Source of the DNA: Lederbergia citrea
GTDB taxonomy: Bacteria; Bacillota; Bacilli; Bacillales; Bacillaceae_C
DNA: 64,000 nt
NCBI RefSeq assembly: GCF_018343525.1
Contig: NZ_JAGYPH010000006.1
Coordinates: forward strand, 46,069-110,068
Reading direction: 5' to 3'
Below, one piece after another: positions 23,720 through 32,423 of this stretch (its first letter is position 1; every line of letters starts with the position of its first letter). The notes under the pieces are model-generated. The model worked only from the letters and a program-made list of their open reading frames with translations, was not told where the DNA came from and did no database searches. Made by a program: the position numbers and the translations under genes.

Positions 23720-24118
23720 TTACCAAACGTATGCTAGTACTTCTCCGCCAACTTGTTTCGCTCTTGCTTCTTTATCAGACAAAACGCCTGTAGAAGTAGA
23801 GACAAGTGCGATACCGAGTCCGTTAAGTACTTTAGGAACTTCATTAGCTTTTGCGTATACGCGCAGACCAGGTTTGCTGATGCGCTTAAGGCCAGTAATA
23901 ACTCGTTCGTTATTTGCACCGTATTTAAGGAAAATACGAATGATGCCTTGTTTGTTATCTTCGATAAATTCCACGTCGCGGACGAATCCTTCACGTTTAA
24001 GAATTTCAGCAATCTCTTTTTTGATGTTGGAAGCAGGAACCTCCAGCTTTTCATGTCGGACCATGTTCGCGTTGCGGATGCGTGTAAGCAAATCTGCAAT
24101 TGGATCAGTCATAACCAT
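23720..24118 (-). CDS. rpsH: 30S ribosomal protein uS8
   Basis: uS8 is a primary 16S rRNA-binding protein of the central domain. The 132-residue sequence starts MVMTDPIADLLTRIRNANMV and ends with STGVLSDKEARAKQVGGEVL. An alternative start two codons later is possible; GGAGGTAAATATAA favours the first ATG. In other bacteria uS8 represses its own operon; no such site is evident here. Confidence 0.98.
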   Translation of the reverse strand: MVMTDPIADLLTRIRNANMVRHEKLEVPASNIKKEIAEILKREGFVRDVEFIEDNKQGIIRIFLKYGANNERVITGLKRISKPGLRVYAKANEVPKVLNGLGIALVSTSTGVLSDKEARAKQVGGEVLAYVW

Positions 24119-24147
24119 TTATATTTACCTCCTTCCCAATTTCGGTC

Positions 24148-24333
24148 TTACCAGCTGGCTTTTTTAACGCCAGGAATTTGACCCTTATATGCCAGTTCAC
24201 GGAAACAAATACGGCAAAGTTTAAATTTACGAATTACGGAATGTGGACGACCGCAACGTTCGCAGCGTGTGTATCCTTGCACTTTAAACTTCGGAGTACG
24301 TTTCTGTTTCACGATCATAGATTTTTTAGCCAC
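24148..24333 (-). CDS. rpsN: 30S ribosomal protein uS14, zinc-binding type
   Basis: At 61 residues this is the short type Z uS14. Zinc ligands are visible as CERCG and CRICF, separated by a basic HSVIRKFKL segment. Bacillus uses this form under zinc-replete conditions and may carry a zinc-free paralogue elsewhere. It lies between rplE and rpsH. Confidence 0.97.
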   Translation of the reverse strand: MAKKSMIVKQKRTPKFKVQGYTRCERCGRPHSVIRKFKLCRICFRELAYKGQIPGVKKASW

Positions 24334-24357
24334 GTTTTCGCCTCCCTTATTTAGCGA

Positions 24358-24897
24358 TTACTTTTGGAACGGCATTCCAAATGCAGTCAGTAGTTCACGA
24401 GCTTCTTCGTCTGTATTCGCAGTTGTAACGATAACAATGTCCATACCACGAATCTTGCTCACTTTATCATAATCAATTTCAGGGAAGATGAGCTGTTCTT
24501 TAACGCCAAGTGTATAGTTGCCGCGGCCGTCGAATGCTTTTTTCGAGATTCCACGGAAGTCACGTACACGTGGAAGTGATACGGAAACTAACTTGTCAAA
24601 GAACTCATACATACGCTCTCCGCGAAGAGTAACTTTAGCGCCGATTGGCATACCTTCACGTAGGCGGAACCCTGCAATTGAATTTTTTGCTTTTGTTACA
24701 ACTGGTTTTTGACCTGTGATTAATGTCAATTCTTCAACAGCATTATCCAAAACTTTTGCGTTTTGTACAGCGTCGCCGACACCCATATTGATAACAATTT
24801 TCTCTAATTTAGGTACTTCCATTACGGATTTATAGTTGAACTTGCTCATCAGAGCAGGAGTAACTTCTTTTTGAAATTTTTCCTTTAGGCGGTTCAT
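24358..24897 (-). CDS. rplE: 50S ribosomal protein uL5
   Basis: uL5 binds 5S rRNA and the P-site tRNA side of the central protuberance. The 179-residue protein has the conserved KIVINMGVGDAVQNAK and GQKPVVTKAKNSIAGFRLRE segments and ends DEEARELLTAFGMPFQK. It lies between rplX and rpsN. Confidence 0.98.
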   Translation of the reverse strand: MNRLKEKFQKEVTPALMSKFNYKSVMEVPKLEKIVINMGVGDAVQNAKVLDNAVEELTLITGQKPVVTKAKNSIAGFRLREGMPIGAKVTLRGERMYEFFDKLVSVSLPRVRDFRGISKKAFDGRGNYTLGVKEQLIFPEIDYDKVSKIRGMDIVIVTTANTDEEARELLTAFGMPFQK

Positions 24898-24923
24898 GTA
24901 GTGTACCTCCCTTCATCTAAGAA

Positions 24924-25235
24924 CTATTTATCTAAAGCTTCACCTGATTTTTTAGCTACACGTACTTTTTTGCCATTTATATCTTTAAAACCAATTCTAG
25001 TTGGTTCGTTTGTTTTAGGATCCAGCAGCATAACGTTAGAAACATGGATTGCAGCTTCCTTGCTGATGATTCCGCCTTGTGGGTTATCTTGTGATGGCTT
25101 GGAATGTTTTTTAACAACGTTCACACCTTCAACAAGCACACGGTCTTTCTTCGGAAAGGCAGCTAATACTGTACCAGTTTTCCCTTTATCCTTGCCAGTG
25201 ATGACCATTACTTTGTCACCTTTTTTAACATGCAT
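24924..25235 (-). CDS. rplX: 50S ribosomal protein uL24
   Basis: uL24 starts 50S assembly and lines the exit tunnel opening. The 103-residue protein has a KOW motif at the start (KKGDKVMVITGKDKGKTGTV) and the SKPSQDNPQGGIISKEAAIH block. It follows rplN by 41 bases. Confidence 0.98.
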   Translation of the reverse strand: MHVKKGDKVMVITGKDKGKTGTVLAAFPKKDRVLVEGVNVVKKHSKPSQDNPQGGIISKEAAIHVSNVMLLDPKTNEPTRIGFKDINGKKVRVAKKSGEALDK

Positions 25236-25276
25236 TGAATCGCACCTCCTTGAGTGACCGAATCATAAAAATTTAA

Positions 25277-25645
25277 TTAAAGAACTTCTGGAGCTAATGA
25301 TACGATTTTCATGAAGTTGTTATCACGAAGTTCGCGGGCAACAGGTCCGAAGATACGAGTTCCTCGAGGAGCTTTATCATCACGGATTATTACACAAGCA
25401 TTTTCATCGAACTTAATGTAAGAACCGTCTGCTCGGCGAGCACCACTTTTTGTTCTTACGATTACAGCTTTAACAATTTCACCTTTTTTGACAACGCCGC
25501 CTGGTGTTGCTTGTTTTACTGTACAGACGATTACATCGCCAATATTTGCAGTCTTACGGCCTGAGCCACCTAAGACTTTAATCGTTAAAACTTCACGTGC
25601 ACCAGAGTTGTCAGCCACTTTTAAACGAGATTCTTGTTGAATCAT
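25277..25645 (-). CDS. rplN: 50S ribosomal protein uL14
   Basis: uL14 forms intersubunit bridges and is the docking site of the silencing factor RsfS. The 122-residue sequence begins MIQQESRLKVADNSGAREVL and is complete to FMKIVSLAPEVL. It is the first gene of the spc set after rpsQ. Confidence 0.98.
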   Translation of the reverse strand: MIQQESRLKVADNSGAREVLTIKVLGGSGRKTANIGDVIVCTVKQATPGGVVKKGEIVKAVIVRTKSGARRADGSYIKFDENACVIIRDDKAPRGTRIFGPVARELRDNNFMKIVSLAPEVL

Positions 25646-25687
25646 CTAGTTTACCTCCCTTCGGAAAGCTTAAATCCGAAACAATTA

Positions 25688-25951
25688 TTAAATAATGACT
25701 GCTTTCTCAACAACCTCTAATAGACGGAAACGTTTAGTTGCTGATAGCGGACGAGTTTCCATGATACGAACAACATCGCCAATTTTTGCTTCGTTTTGCT
25801 CATCATGAGCTTTGAATTTTTTAGAGTACTTTACGCGTTTGCCGTATAATGAATGTTTCTTGTAAGTTTCAACCATAACAGTAACGGTCTTATCCATTTT
25901 ATCGGAAACAACGCGTCCTGTATAAACTTTACGCTGGTTGCGTTCACTCAT
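25688..25951 (-). CDS. rpsQ: 30S ribosomal protein uS17
   Basis: uS17 is a primary 16S rRNA binder. The 87 residues carry the OB-fold core VYTGRVVSDKMDKTVTVMVE and the IGDVVRIMETRPLSATKRFR signature. It is the last gene of the S10 set and follows rpmC by 20 bases. Confidence 0.98.
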   Translation of the reverse strand: MSERNQRKVYTGRVVSDKMDKTVTVMVETYKKHSLYGKRVKYSKKFKAHDEQNEAKIGDVVRIMETRPLSATKRFRLLEVVEKAVII

Positions 25952-25971
25952 TCTGCAAACCTCCTCTCTGT

Positions 25972-26175
25972 TTATCGATTGTTAACTTCAAGTTCTCTTT
26001 CACGAATCACAGTTTTCGCACGAGCGATCGCTTTGCGAACTTCGCGAAGGCGGGCAGTGTTTTCAAGTTGCCCTGTTGCTAATTGGAAGCGAAGGTTGAA
26101 TAATTCTTCCTTCAACGATTTTACATTTTGTTCAATTTCGGCAGTGGTCAAGTCACGGATTTCATTAGCCTTCAT
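25972..26175 (-). CDS. rpmC: 50S ribosomal protein uL29
   Basis: uL29 lies at the tunnel exit and helps bind SRP and trigger factor. I start at MKANEIRDLTTAEIEQNVKS, giving 67 residues; the longer frame is not needed. The start lies 11 bases inside the end of rplP, so translation is coupled. The helical hairpin and the LRFQLATGQLENTARLREVR signature are intact. Confidence 0.97.
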   Translation of the reverse strand: MKANEIRDLTTAEIEQNVKSLKEELFNLRFQLATGQLENTARLREVRKAIARAKTVIRERELEVNNR

Positions 26176-26599
26176 TACGTTCACCACCAATTTCTTCTCG
26201 TTTTACAAACTTACATTTAATAGGAAGTTTGTGCGCAGCAAGACGAAGCGCTTCACGTGCCACCTCTTCTGATACCCCAGCAATTTCAAACATGATCTTG
26301 CCAGGCTTTACTACTGCTACCCATCCTTCAGGAGCACCTTTACCGGAACCCATACGTACTTCAAGAGGTTTAGCTGTATATGGTTTGTGAGGGAAAATTT
26401 TAATCCAAACTTTACCGCCACGTTTCATGTAACGAGTCATTGCTATCCTTGCAGCTTCGATTTGACGATTAGTGATCCACGCAGCTTCAACAGCTTGCAA
26501 ACCATATTCACCAAACGATACTTCTGTGCCGCCTTTAGCACGACCACGCATTTTTCCACGGTGTTCGCGACGATACTTAACGCGTTTAGGCATTAACAT
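26165..26599 (-). CDS. rplP: 50S ribosomal protein uL16
   Basis: uL16 completes the A-site region of the 50S subunit late in assembly. The start MLMPKRVKYRREHRGKMRGR follows GAAGGAGGAAAATAATT; the preceding in-frame codons belong to the end of rpsC. The 144 residues include the arginine-containing loop EVRMGSGKGAPEGWVAVVKP. Confidence 0.98.
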   Translation of the reverse strand: MLMPKRVKYRREHRGKMRGRAKGGTEVSFGEYGLQAVEAAWITNRQIEAARIAMTRYMKRGGKVWIKIFPHKPYTAKPLEVRMGSGKGAPEGWVAVVKPGKIMFEIAGVSEEVAREALRLAAHKLPIKCKFVKREEIGGERNEG

Positions 26600-26601
26600 A
26601 A

Positions 26602-27258
26602 TTATTTTCCTCCTTCCGCAGACTTTTTCTTTTCTGGAAGGACCTCTCCACGATAAATCCATACTTTAACGCCGAGCTTGCCGTAAGTTGTATCTGCTTC
26701 AGCATGTGCATAATCGATGTCAGCGCGAAGTGTATGAAGTGGAACTGTTCCTTCGCTGTAATGTTCAGCACGAGCAATATCCGCTCCACCTAGACGGCCG
26801 GATACTTGAGTCTTAATCCCTTGAGCTCCTGCACGCATTGTGCGTTGGATTGCTTGTTTTTGTGCACGACGGAAAGAAACGCGGTTCTCAAGTTGACGTG
26901 CAATATTTTCAGCAACTAATTTAGCATCAAGATCTGCTCTTTTAATTTCGATAATATTGATGTGTACACGTTTATTTGTTAGTTGGTTCAATGCTTTACG
27001 CAATGCTTCAACTTCACTTCCACCTTTACCGATAACCATGCCAGGCTTGGCAGTGTGGATTGTAATGTTGACGCGGTTTGCAGCACGCTCAATTTCAACG
27101 CGTGAAACAGAAGCATCAGCCAAACGTTTTGTTATATATTCACGAATCTTAATGTCTTCGTGTAATAATGTTGCGTAGTCTTTTTCAGCGTACCATTTGG
27201 ATTCCCAATCACGGATAACGCCGATACGCATACCGATTGGATTTACTTTTTGACCCAC
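26602..27258 (-). CDS. rpsC: 30S ribosomal protein uS3
   Basis: uS3 lies at the mRNA entry channel and unwinds mRNA with uS4 and uS5. Translation starts at GTG (MGQKVNPIGMRIGVIRDWES) after GGAGGGATAATTC. The 218-residue protein has the type-2 KH motif TAKPGMVIGKGGSEVEALRK near residues 73-92 and the C-terminal domain with VWIYRGEVLP. It starts three bases after rplV. Confidence 0.98.
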   Translation of the reverse strand: MGQKVNPIGMRIGVIRDWESKWYAEKDYATLLHEDIKIREYITKRLADASVSRVEIERAANRVNITIHTAKPGMVIGKGGSEVEALRKALNQLTNKRVHINIIEIKRADLDAKLVAENIARQLENRVSFRRAQKQAIQRTMRAGAQGIKTQVSGRLGGADIARAEHYSEGTVPLHTLRADIDYAHAEADTTYGKLGVKVWIYRGEVLPEKKKSAEGGK

Positions 27259-27261
27259 GAA

Positions 27262-27603
27262 TTATCCCTCCTTCTTTTCTGATACCACGATTGTAATGTG
27301 GCTTGTGCGTTTGTTGATCTGGCTCGCACGGCCTTGTGCACGTGGACGGAAACGTTTCATTGTTGGACCTTCGTCAACAAATGCTGCTGACACTAGAAGG
27401 TTGTTAATATCCATGTCATAGTTATGCTCTGCGTTTGCGATAGCAGAATTCAATAGTTTTTCTACGATTGGGGAGGCAGCTTTTGGTGTTAATTTCAAAA
27501 TCGCAACTGCTTCGCCCACTTGCTTTCCTCGAATAAGATCAACTACTAATCGTGCTTTACGAGGAGCAATTCGCACTGTTCTTGCAACAGCTTTAGCTTG
27601 CAT
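27262..27603 (-). CDS. rplV: 50S ribosomal protein uL22
   Basis: uL22 lines the narrow part of the exit tunnel with its long beta hairpin. The 113 residues include ARTVRIAPRKARLVVDLIRG and the hairpin loop DEGPTMKRFRPRAQGRASQI, the site of macrolide-resistance changes, which looks wild type. It follows rpsS by 18 bases. Confidence 0.98.
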   Translation of the reverse strand: MQAKAVARTVRIAPRKARLVVDLIRGKQVGEAVAILKLTPKAASPIVEKLLNSAIANAEHNYDMDINNLLVSAAFVDEGPTMKRFRPRAQGRASQINKRTSHITIVVSEKKEG

Positions 27604-27621
27604 CAGGATGCCCTCCTCTCA

Positions 27622-27900
27622 TTAGCGTCTTGTTTTTCTATCATCTGCGGCATGACCTCTGTATGCGCGCGTTGGTGCAAATTCACCAAGCTTGTGGCCT
27701 ACCATATCTTCACTGATATATACAGGTACATGTTTGCGGCCATCATAGACTGCAATTGTGTGTCCGACAAAATTCGGGAAAATTGTGGAACGACGAGACC
27801 AAGTTTTTACTACTTGTTTCTTCTCGCCTTCATTCAACTTCTCCACTTTGTTCATCAAATGCTCATCTACAAAAGGCCCTTTTTTCAGGCTACGACCCAT
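27622..27900 (-). CDS. rpsS: 30S ribosomal protein uS19
   Basis: uS19 lies in the 30S head and bridges to the 50S with uS13. The 92-residue protein starts MGRSLKKGPFVDEHLMNKVE and holds the TWSRRSTIFPNFVGHTIAVY core. It follows rplB by 60 bases; the gap has an inverted repeat (CCTACGGTTCAT / ATGAACCGTAGG type) that may be a partial attenuator. Confidence 0.98.
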   Translation of the reverse strand: MGRSLKKGPFVDEHLMNKVEKLNEGEKKQVVKTWSRRSTIFPNFVGHTIAVYDGRKHVPVYISEDMVGHKLGEFAPTRAYRGHAADDRKTRR

Positions 27901-27960
27901 GGTTGAACCTCCCTTCGTGATTGCGCTACGGTTCCTACTATGAACCGTAGGTCAATCCCG

Positions 27961-28794
27961 TTATTTTTTACGGCGGCGTACAATGAATTTATCCGACTTG
28001 TTGGTTTTTTTGCGTGTTTTGTAACCAAGTGTTGGTTTGCCCCAAGGTGTAACTGGAGATTTTCGGCCAATTGGTGTACGACCTTCTCCACCACCATGCG
28101 GGTGATCGTTCGGGTTCATAACAGATCCGCGTACATGTGGACGTTTGCCCAACCAACGAGAACGGCCTGCTTTACCAATGTTGACAAGTTCGTGCTGTTC
28201 GTTGCCTACTTGGCCAATTGAAGCGCGGCAAGTTGCAAGAATCATTCGAACCTCACCAGAGTTTAAGCGTACAAGCACATATTTTGTTCCTTCTTTACCA
28301 AGAACTTGTGCAGATGTTCCTGCAGAGCGAACTAATTGTCCACCTTTTCCTGGTTTCAACTCAATATTGTGCACTACTGTACCAACTGGAATGTTTGCAA
28401 GTGGAAGTGCATTACCTACTTTAATGTCAGCCTCAGGACCAGACATTACTTCCATGCCCACTTTCAAGTTTTTCGGTGCTAAGATGTAGCGTTTCTCACC
28501 ATCAAGATAGTTGATGAGTGCAATGTTTGCGGAACGGTTTGGATCATACTCGATTGTAGCAACGCGTCCTGGTATACCATCTTTAATGCGTTTAAAGTCG
28601 ATAATACGGTATTGACGCTTATGACCACCGCCGCGATAGCGAACTGTAGTTCTACCTTGGTTGTTACGGCCGCCTTTTCTATGAAGAGGCTGTAATAAAG
28701 ATTTCTCTGGTTTATCAGTAGTGATTTCTGCGAAATCCAAAGCTGTCATATTACGACGTCCGTTTGAGGTAGGTTTGTATTTTTTGATCGCCAT
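27961..28794 (-). CDS. rplB: 50S ribosomal protein uL2
   Basis: uL2 is required for subunit association and lies near the peptidyl transferase centre. The 277-residue protein has the SH3-like RNA-binding region and the C-terminal NPNDHPHGGGEGRTPIGRKS loop with its conserved histidine. It follows rplW by 37 bases. Confidence 0.98.
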   Translation of the reverse strand: MAIKKYKPTSNGRRNMTALDFAEITTDKPEKSLLQPLHRKGGRNNQGRTTVRYRGGGHKRQYRIIDFKRIKDGIPGRVATIEYDPNRSANIALINYLDGEKRYILAPKNLKVGMEVMSGPEADIKVGNALPLANIPVGTVVHNIELKPGKGGQLVRSAGTSAQVLGKEGTKYVLVRLNSGEVRMILATCRASIGQVGNEQHELVNIGKAGRSRWLGKRPHVRGSVMNPNDHPHGGGEGRTPIGRKSPVTPWGKPTLGYKTRKKTNKSDKFIVRRRKK

Positions 28795-28831
28795 TTTTTT
28801 CCCTCCTCTACTTTTTTAAATGCCTTTTATA

Positions 28832-29116
28832 TTAAACTTCAAAGAATTCGATTTCTTTGCTGTCTTGAGTTAAAGTAACGACTGCTTTACGGCGTTTATT
28901 TGTATATCCGCCGAAACGGCCCATACGCTTAAACTTACCTTTGTAATTCAATACGTTAACTTTTGCGACTTTAACGCCGAAGATGCTTTCAACCGCATCT
29001 TTCACTTGTGTTTTATTCGCCTTTACGTCTACTTCAAACGTATATTTTTTCTCAGCCATAAGATCAGTAGATCGTTCTGTGATAACGGGGCGCTTTAGAA
29101 CATCACGTACATCCAT
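28832..29116 (-). CDS. rplW: 50S ribosomal protein uL23
   Basis: uL23 is the main docking site for trigger factor and SRP at the tunnel exit. The 94 residues start MDVRDVLKRPVITERSTDLM and contain the KANKTQVKDAVESIFGVKV core. Its ATG overlaps the rplD stop by one base (TAATG), so the two are coupled. Confidence 0.98.
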   Translation of the reverse strand: MDVRDVLKRPVITERSTDLMAEKKYTFEVDVKANKTQVKDAVESIFGVKVAKVNVLNYKGKFKRMGRFGGYTNKRRKAVVTLTQDSKEIEFFEV

Positions 29117-29739
29117 TATCCAAGCACCTCCTCTACTTTTTCAACTGCGGCTTTCGTAATGATCAATGTATTGTGCCCTACAACATCCAATACATTGATG
29201 TTGCCAGCGTCAATCACTGTCACTCCTGGGATATTTCTTGCAGAAAGTGCTACGTTCTCGTCAAGTGTTTCAGTAACAACAAGAGCTTTCTTGCCTACTG
29301 GAAGGCTAGCTAGAACATTAGCAAAATCTTTCGTTTTTGGTGCATCAAAAGATAAAGTTTCTAATACTAGTACGCTTTCTTCCAACACTTTTGTGGATAG
29401 TGCTGATTTAATTGCCAAGCGACGTACTTTCTTAGGAAGCTTATAGCTATAGCTGCGTGGAACCGGTCCAAATACTGTACCACCGCCGCGCCATTGTGGG
29501 GAACGAATAGAACCTTGACGAGCACGTCCTGTTCCTTTTTGACGCCATGGTTTACGTCCGCCGCCGCGTACTTCCGAGCGATTTTTTACTTTTGATGTTC
29601 CTTGTCTTAATGAAGCTTGTTGCATAACGATAGCTTCAAACAATACATGATTGTTAGGTTCAATACCAAAAACAGATTCATTCAGGTCGACTTCTCCAAC
29701 CTTGGATCCCGCTTGGTTATATAATGCTACTTTCGGCAT
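29116..29739 (-). CDS. rplD: 50S ribosomal protein uL4
   Basis: uL4 reaches into the tunnel with an extended loop. The 207-residue protein has this loop near residues 45-90 (RGGGRKPWRQKGTGRARQGS), wild type in appearance at the macrolide-sensitive stretch. In other bacteria uL4 regulates the S10 operon; whether it does so here is unknown. Confidence 0.98.
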   Translation of the reverse strand: MPKVALYNQAGSKVGEVDLNESVFGIEPNNHVLFEAIVMQQASLRQGTSKVKNRSEVRGGGRKPWRQKGTGRARQGSIRSPQWRGGGTVFGPVPRSYSYKLPKKVRRLAIKSALSTKVLEESVLVLETLSFDAPKTKDFANVLASLPVGKKALVVTETLDENVALSARNIPGVTVIDAGNINVLDVVGHNTLIITKAAVEKVEEVLG

Positions 29740-29768
29740 TCCTATTTCCTCCTTTCTTCAACTACTAT

Positions 29769-30398
29769 TTATTTCACTTTAATTCCTGTTTTAATTTCAA
29801 GCATTGCTTTTTTAGGTCCTGGAACGTTACCTTTTACCAAAATCAAGTTGCGTTCTGCATCAACTTTAACAACTGGCAAGTTTTGAATCGTGATTCTTTC
29901 TCCACCCATACGTCCTGGCAACAATTTCTGTTTGAAAACGCGCGCTGGATCTACCGGGCCCATTGAACCTGGTCGACGATGGAAACGAGAACCATGAGTC
30001 ATAGGTCCACGTGATTGTCCGTGGCGTTTAATAACACCTTGGAATCCTTTACCTTTTGAAATTCCTGATACATCTACTAAATCGCCTTCTGCGAAAATAT
30101 CAACCTTGACTTCTTGACCAACTTCGTACTCGTCTAAATTAACTCCGTTAAATTCACGGATGAAGCGCTTAGGAGCAGAGTTTGCTTTAGCAAAGTGTCC
30201 TTTCGCAGGCTTGTTCGCAAGCTTCTCGCGCTTGTCTTCAAATCCAAGCTGGACTGCTTCATATCCATCAGTTTCAACTGTTTTCTTTTGAAGAACTACG
30301 TTTGGAGCAGCTTCGATTACTGTTACAGGGATTAATTCACCATTTTCAGCAAAAATCTGCGTCATACCGATCTTTCTTCCTAAGATTCCTTTGGTCAT
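29769..30398 (-). CDS. rplC: 50S ribosomal protein uL3
   Basis: uL3 starts 50S assembly and reaches the peptidyl transferase centre. The 209 residues begin MTKGILGRKIGMTQIFAENG and contain the FQGVIKRHGQSRGPMTHGSR loop with its conserved tip. It follows rpsJ by 35 bases with a CAGGAGGTGTGACTC site. Confidence 0.98.
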   Translation of the reverse strand: MTKGILGRKIGMTQIFAENGELIPVTVIEAAPNVVLQKKTVETDGYEAVQLGFEDKREKLANKPAKGHFAKANSAPKRFIREFNGVNLDEYEVGQEVKVDIFAEGDLVDVSGISKGKGFQGVIKRHGQSRGPMTHGSRFHRRPGSMGPVDPARVFKQKLLPGRMGGERITIQNLPVVKVDAERNLILVKGNVPGPKKAMLEIKTGIKVK

Positions 30399-30433
30399 GA
30401 GTCACACCTCCTGTTTCAAATTCAATTTATTAA

Positions 30434-30742
30434 TTAAAGTTTAATTTCAATGTCAACGCCAGATGGCAGGTCCAATCTCATCAATGAATCTACAGTTTGT
30501 GGTGTAGGGTTGATGATATCAATTAGACGTTTATGTGTGCGCATTTCAAATTGCTCACGTGAATCCTTATATTTGTGCACCGCACGAAGGATTGTGTAAA
30601 TAGTTTTCTCAGTTGGCAATGGAATCGGCCCTGAGACATTTGCACCCGAACGTTTTGCTGTTTCAACGATTTTTTCCGCTGATTGATCAAGAATTCGGTG
30701 ATCATACGCCTTTAATCTGATTCGAATTTTTTGTTTTGCCAT
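30434..30742 (-). CDS. rpsJ: 30S ribosomal protein uS10
   Basis: uS10 is both a 30S head protein and the NusE antitermination factor that pairs with NusB and NusG. I start at MAKQKIRIRLKAYDHRILDQ after AAAAGGAGGGAAAGTA (102 aa); the longer frame includes the leader. It is the first gene of the S10 operon and is preceded by two promoters and a structured leader. Confidence 0.98.
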   Translation of the reverse strand: MAKQKIRIRLKAYDHRILDQSAEKIVETAKRSGANVSGPIPLPTEKTIYTILRAVHKYKDSREQFEMRTHKRLIDIINPTPQTVDSLMRLDLPSGVDIEIKL

Positions 30743-30769
30743 TACTTTCCCTCCTTTTCGCCTATTTTT

Positions 30770-30840
30770 AAAATAGACATACTCCATGGAAATTTCCCAC
30801 ACACTCGCCATGGCAAAGCGGCCGGGTGTGTCAGCAACCT
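30770..30840 (-). promoter_or_regulatory. Structured leader of the S10 operon
   Basis: Between the promoters and rpsJ the transcript contains ACACACCCGG and, 20 bases later, GTGTGTGGGA, with GCCATGGC between them. ACACAC/GTGTGT can close a stem. The layout resembles rpsJ leaders seen in Firmicutes. Its ligand is not known to me. Confidence 0.45.
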
Positions 30841-30874
30841 TCCATTTCATTGCTGTCAAAGACCAACATTGTCT

Positions 30875-30903
30875 ATTATACAGAAAATATAAAGCAGATG
30901 CAA
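30875..30903 (-). promoter_or_regulatory. S10 operon promoter, proximal
   Basis: TTGCAT and TATAAT are 17 bases apart on the minus strand, about 130 bases before rpsJ. The -10 is perfect. Confidence 0.75.
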
Positions 30904-30943
30904 TATTATTTAAAACATTTCTTTACACTTTCGCACCCATAAG

Positions 30944-30972
30944 ATTATACATAGATTTCGGCATGAAATCAA
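30944..30972 (-). promoter_or_regulatory. S10 operon promoter, distal
   Basis: TTGATT and TATAAT are 17 bases apart on the minus strand, 69 bases upstream of the proximal promoter. Paired promoters would give strong transcription independent of the str operon. Confidence 0.75.
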
Positions 30973-31057
30973 GGGTTTGGATAGATTCAGAATATATAGT
31001 TTACCATACTGAATTACAACGAATATATTATAGAAGAAAAGTAATAAACAACAAAAG

Positions 31058-31093
31058 AAAAAGCAAATGGATCGTCATCCATTTGCTTTTTTA
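31058..31093 (-). terminator. Terminator after tuf
   Basis: AAAAAGCAAATGGAT pairs with ATCCATTTGCTTTTT around CGTC, a 15-bp stem with T-runs on both strands. It lies 12 bases after the tuf stop and separates the str and S10 operons. Confidence 0.9.
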
Positions 31094-31105
31094 TAAAAAC
31101 AGTTA

Positions 31106-32293
31106 TTAAGCTTGGATTGTTGCTACAACGCCAGCGCCTACTGTACGTCCACCTTCACGGATTGAGAATTTAGTACCTTCTTCAATCGCGATTGGAGAGA
31201 TCAATTCAACAGTCATTTCAACGTTGTCGCCAGGCATAACCATTTCTACTCCTTCAGGAAGGTTACAAATTCCTGTTACGTCAGTAGTACGGAAGTAGAA
31301 TTGTGGGCGGTAGTTAGTGAAGAATGGAGTGTGACGTCCACCTTCTTCTTTTGAAAGTACATAAACTTCCGCTTTAAACTTAGTGTGTGGTGTGATAGTA
31401 CCAGGCTTAGCCAATACTTGACCACGTTGGATATCGTCACGAGCTACACCACGAAGTAGTGCACCGATGTTGTCTCCAGCTTCAGCATAGTCAAGAAGTT
31501 TACGGAACATTTCTACTCCAGTAACAACAACTTTCTTGTTTTCTTCTTGAAGACCGATGATTTCAACTTCTTCACCGACTTTAACTTGTCCACGCTCAAC
31601 ACGTCCTGTAGCAACTGTACCACGACCTGTGATTGAGAATACGTCCTCAACAGGCATCATGAATGGTTTGTCAGTGTCGCGTGTTGGAGTTGGGATGTAC
31701 TCATCAACAGCGTTCATCAATTCGATAACTTTTTCTTCCCACTCAGGCTCTCCTTCAAGAGCTTTAAGAGCAGAACCTTTAATAACAGGAATGTCATCGC
31801 CAGGGAAGTCATACTCAGAAAGAAGATCACGGATCTCCATTTCTACTAGCTCAAGTAGTTCCTCGTCGTCAACCATGTCACATTTGTTCATGAATACTAC
31901 GAAGTATGGAACACCTACTTGACGAGAAAGCAAGATGTGCTCACGCGTTTGTGGCATTGGGCCATCAGCAGCAGATACAACAAGAATTGCTCCGTCCATT
32001 TGAGCTGCACCAGTGATCATGTTTTTAACATAGTCAGCGTGACCTGGGCAGTCTACGTGTGCATAGTGGCGCTTTTCAGTTTCATATTCTACGTGAGAAG
32101 TGGAGATTGTAATTCCACGCTCGCGCTCTTCAGGAGCGTTGTCAATCATATCATAACCTTTAGCGTCTCCGCCGCCTTGCTTAGCCATTACAGTTGTAAT
32201 AGCAGCAGTAAGTGTTGTTTTACCATGGTCAACGTGACCTAGTGTACCAATATTCGCATGTTCCTTGGAACGATCAAATTTTTCCTTACCCAT
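31106..32293 (-). CDS. tuf: Elongation factor Tu
   Basis: EF-Tu carries aminoacyl-tRNA to the ribosome as a GTP complex. The 395-residue protein has the G motifs GHVDHGKT (residues 19-26), DCPGHADYVKNM, NKCDMVDD and SALKAL, and the C-terminal barrel domains ending REGGRTVGAGVVATI. It follows fusA by 130 bases and has its own promoter as well as str read-through. Only one tuf copy is seen here. Confidence 0.99.
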   Translation of the reverse strand: MGKEKFDRSKEHANIGTLGHVDHGKTTLTAAITTVMAKQGGGDAKGYDMIDNAPEERERGITISTSHVEYETEKRHYAHVDCPGHADYVKNMITGAAQMDGAILVVSAADGPMPQTREHILLSRQVGVPYFVVFMNKCDMVDDEELLELVEMEIRDLLSEYDFPGDDIPVIKGSALKALEGEPEWEEKVIELMNAVDEYIPTPTRDTDKPFMMPVEDVFSITGRGTVATGRVERGQVKVGEEVEIIGLQEENKKVVVTGVEMFRKLLDYAEAGDNIGALLRGVARDDIQRGQVLAKPGTITPHTKFKAEVYVLSKEEGGRHTPFFTNYRPQFYFRTTDVTGICNLPEGVEMVMPGDNVEMTVELISPIAIEEGTKFSIREGGRTVGAGVVATIQA

Positions 32294-32394
32294 TTGGAAA
32301 TCCTCCTTTAAATTAAGAAAATATTAAGTATAAGAGGGCGCCTTAAAATTAGATAATACTAATTTCAAAGCGTCTCTTTGCATATCTAATAGTA

Positions 32395-32423
32395 GTTATA
32401 CTTGATAAGCGGGATAAAATCAA
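32395..32423 (-). promoter_or_regulatory. Promoter of tuf
   Basis: TTGATT and TATAAC are 17 bases apart on the minus strand. The -35 box abuts the fusA stop codon, so tuf can be transcribed beyond str operon levels. Confidence 0.65.
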